The position numbers and the translations under genes are program-made. Positions 6,292-12,796 of a stretch of DNA of 16,425 nt are shown here, one piece after another. Where the stretch lies: positions 1 through 16,425 of the forward strand of contig CAKZLA010000483.1 in assembly GCA_937124525.1 (NCBI GenBank), given 5' to 3'. The DNA is from an uncultured Desulfobacterium sp. GTDB taxonomy: Bacteria > Desulfobacterota > Desulfobacteria > Desulfobacterales > Desulfobacteraceae. The notes under the pieces were generated by a model that had not been told where the DNA came from, ran no database searches, and worked only from the letters and a program-made list of their open reading frames with translations. Each line of letters opens with the position of its first letter. The stretch's first letter is position 1.

Positions 6292-8331
6292 ATGACCCCA
6301 AAGGGGATAATAAAATTAATGAAACCCGGATTTAGAAATAAAATATATGCAGGTTTTTTTTCTCTGCTTTTACTTCAAGGGCTTGTCCTTTTTTTCTGGG
6401 TGAGCCATGTCATGAAAATCTCCTTACTTCAAGAAATAAAAAATCGTGGTATCTCCATTGGAACCACCCTGTCTGCCCGCATGGTGGAGCCCATACTGGC
6501 CATGGATTTTTTGAGAATGCGGGTACTTCTGGATGAAACAGTGCAGCTGGAACCGGATATTTTTTATACATTTGTGCTGGACGGGGAGGGCCAGCCCCTT
6601 ATTCATACGTTTAAGCAGGGATTCCCCACCGCATTAAAAACCCTGAATGCGGTACCAGATGATCACAAGGGCTCCATGCAGTTGTTGGATACCGGCGAAA
6701 AACTGATTTATGATTATTCCGTTCCCGTGGTTGTGGATGCCCAACGACTGGGCACCTTGAGGCTGGGTCTTTTGAGAACCCGGGCGGAAAAGGCGGTTAG
6801 CAAAATCATGGTTTCTGCGGTGGTTACCATCACTTCAACCATATTCATTGCCGGGATTGTGGGCTCTCTGCTTTTGAATCCCATGACAAAAAGTATCAAA
6901 AAACTGCACGAATCTTCTGAGCAGGCATTGAGGGGAAATCTTGACGTCAAAACGGCCCCCATGCTGGGAAAAAACTGTTGGGACATTATGAAGTGTCATC
7001 AAAAGGAATGTCCGGCATATAAAAATTATCATCACCGATGCTGGTACATGGCTGGCACCCTTTGCCCCACCTGCGTGGAAGGGGAATATGCCAAAAAAAT
7101 AGATTCCTGTCGCCAGTGTCAAGTCCATCGAAAGTGCTCCGGGGACGAAATCCAGAGCCTGGCTGAAAGTTTTGATGCCATGACCCTGTCTTTAAAAGGG
7201 AATCTGTCCAGTCTTAAAAATGCCGAATCTGTTTTAAATGAACAAAAAGCACGCCTCCAGACCATCCTGGATGCCATTCCTGATTTCATATCCCTCCAGG
7301 ACAATGGTGGACGATATGTTTCTGTGAACAGAGCTTTTTGTGATATGTTGAATAAAAAAACAGAGGATATTGTAGGTAAACTCAATGACGATCTGTTTCC
7401 CAAGAGCCTTGCATGGCAGTATAATAAAGAAGACAGGCATTTATTTAAATCCGGTTTGCCCTTGACCAAAGAGAATAAGATTACGGACGAAAAAGGGGTC
7501 TCATGGTTGCATGTGGTTAAGATTGCCGTCCTTGATGCTGATAATCGGGTGGGGGGGCTTGTGTGCAGCGGCAGGGACATTACCCAGCTCAAAGCGGTGC
7601 AGGAACAACTGACCCATGCCCAGAAAATGGAATCAGTGGGACGTCTGGCCGCCGGGATTGCCCATGAGATCAACACCCCCCTGGGGATTATTCTGGGGTA
7701 TGCCCAGATTCTTCTGGAAGATGTGGAAAAAGAAGGGCAGATCCATGACGATGTGGTCACCATTGTGAAACAGACTCGGATTTGTTCCAAAATTGTGGCA
7801 GATTTATTAAGCTTTTCCCGGTCCAGGGAAAATATTATCAGTGAATTTGATATCCATGACGCCATTGAAGATGTGGTGGATGTTGTGCTACATACCTTTG
7901 GTTTAAGTCATGTGGTGGTTAAACGGGCCTATTATCCCAAACCTTTGAAGATGAAGGGGGATAAGGAAAAATTGAAACAAGTGTGTATAAATCTTTTGAA
8001 CAACGCCTTTGATGCCATTGAAAAAGATGGCATTATTTCCATTCAAACCGGGTTGGGAACAGTGGACGGTGAGATAATGATTTCCATCTCTGATACAGGT
8101 CATGGCATTACCAGGGAAAATATTAGAAAGATTTTTGAACCCTTCTATACCACCAAGGCCCCGGATAAGGGTACCGGGCTGGGTTTATCTGTGACCTTTG
8201 GCATCATAAAAGAACACAATGGAAGCATTGATGTTTTTTCTCCACCGGTGTCAGCAACAAACGACCATGGGCGGGGAACGCAATTTGTTGTCAGTTTACC
8301 CACAGGATTAAATTCAAGAAAGGAGAGTTGA
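6292..8331 (+). CDS. Membrane sensor histidine kinase with periplasmic sensor, cysteine-rich HAMP-linked cluster and PAS domain
   Basis: The protein has 679 residues. Order of parts: transmembrane segment 1 (about 19-41), a periplasmic sensor of about 130 residues, transmembrane segment 2 (about 173-195), and a HAMP-like region. This region carries a cysteine-rich insert with Cys229, 235, 240, 250, 258, 261, 273, 276 and 282, including NCWDIMKC and RCWYMAGTLC. A PAS domain (about 320-437) and the kinase core follow. The H box is AGIAHEINTP with His458, the N box INLLNNAFDAI (Asn571), the G1 box DTGHGI (601-606) and the G2 box GTGLGLS (627-633). It autophosphorylates on His458 and should pass phosphate to the adjacent response regulator, whose start lies 3 nt after this stop. 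AGGAGGGG lies 14 nt upstream of the chosen ATG. ATG 6319, with AAAGGGGA upstream, is an alternative start. The cysteine pairs may bind a metal or cluster and give redox sensing; that is an inference. Confidence 0.92.
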   Translation: MTPKGIIKLMKPGFRNKIYAGFFSLLLLQGLVLFFWVSHVMKISLLQEIKNRGISIGTTLSARMVEPILAMDFLRMRVLLDETVQLEPDIFYTFVLDGEGQPLIHTFKQGFPTALKTLNAVPDDHKGSMQLLDTGEKLIYDYSVPVVVDAQRLGTLRLGLLRTRAEKAVSKIMVSAVVTITSTIFIAGIVGSLLLNPMTKSIKKLHESSEQALRGNLDVKTAPMLGKNCWDIMKCHQKECPAYKNYHHRCWYMAGTLCPTCVEGEYAKKIDSCRQCQVHRKCSGDEIQSLAESFDAMTLSLKGNLSSLKNAESVLNEQKARLQTILDAIPDFISLQDNGGRYVSVNRAFCDMLNKKTEDIVGKLNDDLFPKSLAWQYNKEDRHLFKSGLPLTKENKITDEKGVSWLHVVKIAVLDADNRVGGLVCSGRDITQLKAVQEQLTHAQKMESVGRLAAGIAHEINTPLGIILGYAQILLEDVEKEGQIHDDVVTIVKQTRICSKIVADLLSFSRSRENIISEFDIHDAIEDVVDVVLHTFGLSHVVVKRAYYPKPLKMKGDKEKLKQVCINLLNNAFDAIEKDGIISIQTGLGTVDGEIMISISDTGHGITRENIRKIFEPFYTTKAPDKGTGLGLSVTFGIIKEHNGSIDVFSPPVSATNDHGRGTQFVVSLPTGLNSRKES

Positions 8332-8334
8332 AAT

Positions 8335-8709
8335 ATGGCAATAATTCTTGCCCTGGATGATGTTTCAGATGCGGGTCAGTTGATAAAACGAATTCTTGAA
8401 CGAAAGGGACACACCGTGATTCCCTTTACAGAGGAAGAAGATGCCATTGGATATGTGACGTCCAATGATGTTGATCTTGCCATCCTGGATATTAAATTAA
8501 AAAAAATGAGTGGGGTTGAGGTCTTGGAGGAATTGAAAAAAAGATCCCCGGCCCTTGAAGTGATCATGCTCACAGGATATCCCACCATTGAAACGGCCCG
8601 GGAGTGTTTAAATCTTGGGGCCGCAGAGTATTGTGTCAAACCCATTGATAAGGATGAGCTGGAAGAAAAGGTGGCCCAGGTGCTGGGGGGGAGGAACTCT
8701 TTTGTTTGA
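8335..8709 (+). CDS. Single-domain response regulator (CheY-like receiver)
   Basis: The 124-residue protein is one receiver domain. The acidic pair is Asp8/Asp9 (in LALDDV), the phosphoacceptor is Asp52 in AILDIKLKKMSG, the switch threonine is Thr80 in MLTGYP, and the conserved lysine is Lys102 in VKPID. There is no DNA-binding or enzymatic output domain, so it must act through protein contacts or as a phosphorelay carrier. The ribosome binding site AGGAG (8321-8325) lies inside the 3' end of the kinase gene, and only 3 nt separate the two genes, so they are co-transcribed and probably translationally coupled. The output target is not visible in the window. Confidence 0.93.
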   Translation: MAIILALDDVSDAGQLIKRILERKGHTVIPFTEEEDAIGYVTSNDVDLAILDIKLKKMSGVEVLEELKKRSPALEVIMLTGYPTIETARECLNLGAAEYCVKPIDKDELEEKVAQVLGGRNSFV

Positions 8710-8728
8710 AAAGCTGTGTTAGAACGCT

Positions 8729-8809
8729 GTCAGGCCTGGGTTATTGGCATCTTTGACGAAAGCATTATAAAGTAAAAATTCATAAAAATGCCAATAACCC
8801 AGGCCTGAC
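8729..8809. repeat. Perfect 22-bp inverted repeat with 37-nt loop after the response regulator gene
   Basis: The arms at 8729-8750 and 8788-8809 are exact reverse complements over 22 bp. Each contains AGGCCT and GGTTATTGGCAT or its complement. The loop (8751-8787) is AT-rich. It sits between the convergent response regulator (stop at 8709) and phosphatase (stop at 8833) genes, so it may terminate transcription in either direction. No uninterrupted T-run follows the stem; the plus-strand continuation is only T-rich (GTCTCTTCTTG). A small mobile repeat is an alternative. Confidence 0.75.
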
Positions 8810-8832
8810 GTCTCTTCTTGAATCATCAAGTG

Positions 8833-9831
8833 TTAGCCAGATATGTTGCCATTTGCCATCATATGGTGGAAATACTTTTGAACGAATTTACCGGAAATGG
8901 TATCTGCCACAGAAAAGGTGAGCCCTTTTTCCGGCAGAAATTGCCCTGACAACGCCAGAAACAGGGTGCGGGAAAGTTCAACGAGCATTTTCTGGACGTC
9001 ATGTGGCGGACATAGTGCCCCACGGATCCCATAAAACCGACATCTTGCCGGTCTCATATCGTAAATTTCACAGCCAATGCCGTTATTCAACGGGCATAGA
9101 CGCTCTTTTCTTTTTGATCCTGCCACCGCCTTTTGTATCAATATTTCCCGTTGCGCTGAAGTAAAATATCGGTTTATTCTGGAATAAAAGTAAACCACTT
9201 CCATGAATGGAAGTTCAAAATCAGCCTGACAACAGAGATGCCTACCTTTACCGCATGGGGTCTGCTCTTCGGTGGTTTGAGTTTCCATGCCAGTGGTTAT
9301 CTCTTCAATCAAGACCTCGTAATCTGAAAAAAAACGGCTTAAATCCACCCGTTTTTTCATTTCCAGGGAGGCCTCCCTGATTTTCAGGGTGCCGGATTTT
9401 TTCCCATACTGTCTCAACAGCTTCCATTGACAATAATTGGAGGGATTGGCCCGGGAGCATTTTAATTTTTTTTTGGCAGCCTTCAGGCCCATCCCCCGGC
9501 GGATCATGTAAGAGGTTATAAAAGTGCCGGTGCGGCCGATACCATGGCGGCAGTGCACCAATATTTTTTTCTCCAGATAAATAGCCTCGTCCAACCAGGC
9601 CAGGGCTTTTTCCATGTCTTCCATTTCAGGGATATCCTCATCCCATATGGGAAGATAATAGACCTCAAAACCAGCACCTTCCTCAATTTCATGGAGATCG
9701 CTGAACTCTGCGCACAGATTTACAATGGCGTTAATGTCCTGGGCTTTGATGGAATCCAGTGCCTCATAGGAGGTGGGGGCATATCCCACGGCAAGGCTGT
9801 CTGTGATCCATGTTAACTCGTAATCCGACAT
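8833..9831 (-). CDS. Dual-specificity/tyrosine phosphatase fused to a CxxCxxCC (YkgJ-like) cysteine-cluster domain
   Basis: The 332-residue protein has two parts. Residues ~1-150 are a cysteine-dependent phosphatase with the signature HCRHGIGRTG (Cys94 nucleophile, Arg100 phosphate-binding). A probable general acid aspartate lies in PIWDEDIPE about 25-30 residues earlier. Residues ~185-290 resemble the YkgJ/UPF0153 metal-chelating cysteine cluster: CGKGRHLCC (Cys193, Cys200, Cys201), LCPLNNGIGCEIYDMRPARC (Cys246, Cys254, Cys264) and then RFYG. The start is ATG 9831 because AAGGAG lies 8 nt upstream. An in-frame GTG at 9840 overlaps that site. The AAGGAG overlaps the TAA stop of the upstream dikinase-like frame, only 12 nt away, so the two genes are probably translationally coupled and functionally linked. 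The substrate is unknown. The dikinase-like partner or its phosphohistidine chemistry is one candidate. Confidence 0.88.
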   Translation of the reverse strand: MSDYELTWITDSLAVGYAPTSYEALDSIKAQDINAIVNLCAEFSDLHEIEEGAGFEVYYLPIWDEDIPEMEDMEKALAWLDEAIYLEKKILVHCRHGIGRTGTFITSYMIRRGMGLKAAKKKLKCSRANPSNYCQWKLLRQYGKKSGTLKIREASLEMKKRVDLSRFFSDYEVLIEEITTGMETQTTEEQTPCGKGRHLCCQADFELPFMEVVYFYSRINRYFTSAQREILIQKAVAGSKRKERLCPLNNGIGCEIYDMRPARCRFYGIRGALCPPHDVQKMLVELSRTLFLALSGQFLPEKGLTFSVADTISGKFVQKYFHHMMANGNISG

Positions 9832-9843
9832 CTGTATCACTCC

Positions 9844-10106
9844 TTATTGCGGTCCCCTGAAATCATACCGGCCCGCCATGAATTCATCAATTAAAAATCC
9901 CATGTCCTGTTCCTCTTTTAAATACATATCCATGAGCTTGCTTGCTCCCAGAAGTCGGCCGATCATTTCAAGGGTTTTTTCCATTGTTGACAGGGTGCCA
10001 TGCCGAAATTCGCCATCCACAAGATCTGACAGAACCGTCACCGTAAACCCCAATCGGGTTAGAATTCCTTCAATAAAGGCGGCCCGCAGCCTCCTTCCTG
10101 TGGGCT
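9844..10106 (-). other. Out-of-frame C-terminal continuation of the dikinase-like protein
   Basis: After the G9 run the coding signal continues in the +1 frame: residues reading GRRLRAAFIEGILTRLGFTV, then an acidic helical tail ending in DEFMAGRYDFRGPQ and TAA at 9844. Read with ten (or seven) G instead of nine, this joins smoothly to FRFSGGGG in the main frame and gives a protein of about 867 residues. The TAA lies in the ribosome binding site of the phosphatase gene, as expected for the true gene end. On its own this tail has no ribosome binding site and no good start, only a TTG at 10053. Confidence 0.75.
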
Positions 10107-12446
10107 CCCCCCCCCGCCTGAAAATCTGAACAGAATATAATTATCCCCGGGCAAGGCCGTGCATATGGTATCTAAAATAACAAAATGATAGCCAAACCGA
10201 AAGTTGATATTCACATATTCCTCTGATACAATGGCATAGCTGCCAAACCGGGGAGAATCCGCTGAAATAATTCCCCCTGCCATCACAATTTTATCGTGGG
10301 TTTCCCAATCAAAATGAGTGGCCTCTGACCAGTGTATCCCAGGGGTTAAAAGCCCCTTTAACACCCATTTCATGGGAAGGCTTGCAATATCCCCCGGGGT
10401 AAGAGTTGGCCTGTCTCCGGCATCGGCCTTAAGTCCCTGCCCCACATCCAGGAGATAAAAGAGCATGGGAATGGGACAGATAAGTTTTCTTGCGCCCCTT
10501 GTGGGACGGCCTTTTCTATTTCCCGTAAAAAACATCTCTTTCACCGCTGTTTCATGGGCAAAGCGGACAATATCGTGCAGGGACCGGCACCCCTCGGGGA
10601 CAAAATGGCGGGATTGTGGATCTGTGAGTTTTAATTTTGCAGAAAAATCAATTACGTATCTTAATTTCAGCATGAACGAACTGTCTTTAAAAAACGCATC
10701 TTTACCTGTGTGGGGTTTCTGGGGCTTGGCGGATAATAGGGGGCTGATCCCTTCATACACCATCCCTTTGTCTGCATCCACAGTGACCCCATGCCCATGG
10801 ATGAGATCTTGAAAGCCATGCTGAACATTGACAATGGCTGGCACACCAAATTCCCTTGCAATGGATGAAAAATGGCTGGCACTGCTGCCAAGCGCCATGA
10901 CCACGGCGGCCATTTTATCAATGGCTGTGACAAACCGGGGAGATGCATGTCTGACCACCAGTACAGAGCCCCGGGGCATGTCCTTCAACCGGGATATTTC
11001 ATCGAGCCTGTAAACAGGACCCGAAGCCATGCCCGGACAAACCCTTTTCCCTCCGGAGCACAGGATATTGCGGGGTTCTTTTTTTGTTTTTCGGGATGGA
11101 CTTTGATGCTCGTTGCCCTGCATTTCCATGGAATGCATGTGCAGCGGTCTGGATTGAAGTATAAACAGGTACCCTGATGTATCCTGGCACCATTCAATGT
11201 CCTGGGGATGCTTAAAGTGTTTTTCAAGGGAAAAACCCCATCTGGTAAGGGTGAGCAAAGCAGGTTCATCAAGGGAAAGTGCATCTCTTTTATGTCGGGG
11301 GCTCTCCACGGTACGCGTTCCGGCATTGATGTTACTTTGGATATTTGAGGTCAGCCCCATTTGATTTTGTTTTTCACCGCAGGTTGTGTGAGAAGGGACG
11401 TTAGGATTTTTTCGGGATACGCGGATCACATCCGGGGATACCCCGCCATTCACAAGGAGTTCCCCCTGGCCCCACACCGAATGGATCACCAGATTATCCG
11501 AAGCCGGGGCTTCAATATCCCGGGTGTACACGACACCCGAGGCAATGGCGTCAACCATTTCAAGAACCAGAACCGCCATGGGAGTTTCACAATCCAGTAT
11601 GCCATGGTTGATTCTGTAAAAAAGTGCCTGGGAGGAATATTTGCTGGCAATGATCTTTTTATAGCTGCCTGGGATATCCGTTGCATTGACGTTTAACAAT
11701 GTGTGATACTGGCCAGCAAAGGAGGCAATGCCATCTTCTTTTGCGGCACTGCTTCGAAGGGCCACGTGGATATTCTTTTTACGGTTTCCCTGGAGCCTTT
11801 CCATGGCATTGGCCATTACCGTTTCAATTTCATGGGGCAAAATCGCATCTAAAATGAGATTCTCGATGTCAGCACCAGTCTGTTCCAGGCTGGTGGCATC
11901 GCTGATATCCAGCAGGGCCAGTTTTTCATTAATGGGGGCTTGTAAATGGTTGTACGACATAAAATAATGAAAGGCATGGGTGGTGATGACAAATCCATTG
12001 GGGGTGGGCAGGTGAAGTGCATTTGCCAAGTATGACAGGGTAAATGCTTTTTTCCCCACCATGGCCTCATCAAAGGAGGCTGCCTGGTCAAATGCCACAG
12101 TGAAGGGGGGCGAACAATCAACTTCCGGTGGTGCCAGCATGAATCGCACATAAAAATCAAATTTTTTAAAATAGGCACGCAGGTTCCGGCTACCCGATGG
12201 ACACATGGTTAAAAGCGAGTCAACCATGCCTGAAACCGCTTGGGAAAACTGCCCATAGGTTTTTACAACGGCCTGGAAATCATATCGTTTGTGATGATAA
12301 TAAAGATCCTCCAGCACGGCCAGATGGTCATGGGCGGCCTTATCATGGGCCAGTAACGCCTTAAATGCCTCATATTTCTCTTTTAAGACTGTTTCTGGAG
12401 AAAATAGTTGATATGTCCAGTATCTGAATAGATTTTTGATCAACAT
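10059..12446 (-). CDS. PEP synthase-like ATP-grasp/phosphohistidine protein, frame broken near the 3' end
   Basis: As written, the frame gives 795 residues and ends in a run of non-homologous residues after a poly-G tract. Residues ~1-110 are a helical N-terminal part. Residues ~115-440 are a pyruvate phosphate dikinase-type ATP-binding domain: GKKAFTLSYL, LPTPNGFVIT, HVALRSSAAKEDG (Arg231), ASFAGQYHTLLNV, and DIEWC followed by LFILQSRPL. Residues ~465-560 are the mobile phosphohistidine domain: GMASGPVYRL, LVVRHASP and SSASHFSSIAREFGVPAIV with His525. The canonical C-terminal PEP/pyruvate-binding barrel of PpsA/PPDK is not seen. A different C-terminal region follows, including SYAIVSEEYVNINFRFGYHF and YILFRFSGGG. 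The acceptor is therefore unknown, and naming it PpsA would be unsafe. AAGGA lies 7-8 nt upstream of ATG 12446. It forms an operon with the downstream phosphatase. Confidence 0.85.
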   Translation of the reverse strand: MLIKNLFRYWTYQLFSPETVLKEKYEAFKALLAHDKAAHDHLAVLEDLYYHHKRYDFQAVVKTYGQFSQAVSGMVDSLLTMCPSGSRNLRAYFKKFDFYVRFMLAPPEVDCSPPFTVAFDQAASFDEAMVGKKAFTLSYLANALHLPTPNGFVITTHAFHYFMSYNHLQAPINEKLALLDISDATSLEQTGADIENLILDAILPHEIETVMANAMERLQGNRKKNIHVALRSSAAKEDGIASFAGQYHTLLNVNATDIPGSYKKIIASKYSSQALFYRINHGILDCETPMAVLVLEMVDAIASGVVYTRDIEAPASDNLVIHSVWGQGELLVNGGVSPDVIRVSRKNPNVPSHTTCGEKQNQMGLTSNIQSNINAGTRTVESPRHKRDALSLDEPALLTLTRWGFSLEKHFKHPQDIEWCQDTSGYLFILQSRPLHMHSMEMQGNEHQSPSRKTKKEPRNILCSGGKRVCPGMASGPVYRLDEISRLKDMPRGSVLVVRHASPRFVTAIDKMAAVVMALGSSASHFSSIAREFGVPAIVNVQHGFQDLIHGHGVTVDADKGMVYEGISPLLSAKPQKPHTGKDAFFKDSSFMLKLRYVIDFSAKLKLTDPQSRHFVPEGCRSLHDIVRFAHETAVKEMFFTGNRKGRPTRGARKLICPIPMLFYLLDVGQGLKADAGDRPTLTPGDIASLPMKWVLKGLLTPGIHWSEATHFDWETHDKIVMAGGIISADSPRFGSYAIVSEEYVNINFRFGYHFVILDTICTALPGDNYILFRFSGGGGSPQEGGCGPPLLKEF
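10107..10115. repeat. Homopolymer of nine C (nine G on the coding strand) at the frame break
   Basis: Nine consecutive C on the plus strand, GGC-G9-AGC on the coding strand, fall exactly where the dikinase-like reading frame loses similarity to its expected continuation. Adding one G or removing two restores a long frame ending at 9844. This may be a sequencing error, a slippage-prone phase-variable tract, or a real mutation. Confidence 0.9.
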
Positions 12447-12796
12447 GGTCTATCCTTATCACTCGATGATTGAAGTTTCTAACCAACTCTGTGCGGACAA
12501 CCGGATGTGCACCCCTGCGGCGTACCTGGGGTGGTCATGGTGCTGCCCAAGGGTAACAGTGAAGGAATAAAAATACAAGTGTACCCCAAATTGCCCTGCC
12601 GTTCTAATTGATTGTACCCTTAATACAAGCCTGACCCCGATGACCCATCCGGGACAGCCAAAATTAGAATTGCAGGGCGGGTGGACTATTGATAAACAAA
12701 ATGATAAGTAGTGCTTGATTTGAAAAATGAAATTCCCCCGGCCAGGAGGCATGGTTGCGCTATTTCTATAAATTTTTAACGGATTGAGACGATAAA
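12447..12796. other. Intergenic spacer between the divergent dikinase-like and CDP-alcohol transferase genes
   Basis: These 350 nt contain no supported gene. A 97-residue frame on the minus strand (12459-12752) has no recognisable motif and overlaps the repeat described at 12573-12678. Promoters for both flanking genes must lie here but no clear boxes could be chosen. AAGGATAG just upstream of 12446 on the minus strand serves as ribosome binding site for the dikinase-like gene. Confidence 0.6.
12573..12678. repeat. REP-like intergenic repeat with inverted arms
   Basis: GCCCTGCCGTTCTAATT (12593-12609) pairs with AATTAGAATTGCAGGGC (12662-12678) at 15 of 17 positions across a 52-nt loop. Two related direct copies lie beside and inside it: ATACAAGTGTACCCC (12573-12587) and ATACAAGCCTGACCCC (12623-12638). 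Strings such as CAAGCCTGACCCC recur in intergenic DNA of many Desulfobacterota and resemble REP elements mobilised by Y1-type (RAYT) transposases. That recollection is from general knowledge, not from a search. Confidence 0.45.

Noticed and set aside
8718..8840. GTTAGAA and GTTAGCC around the perfect inverted repeat as a possible integron attC site
   Set aside because: The core sites do not fit the attC consensus and there is no integrase or cassette organisation.
12459..12752. 97-residue minus-strand open frame upstream of the dikinase-like gene
   Set aside because: No recognisable motif or convincing ribosome binding site, odd composition, and it overlaps a repeat.
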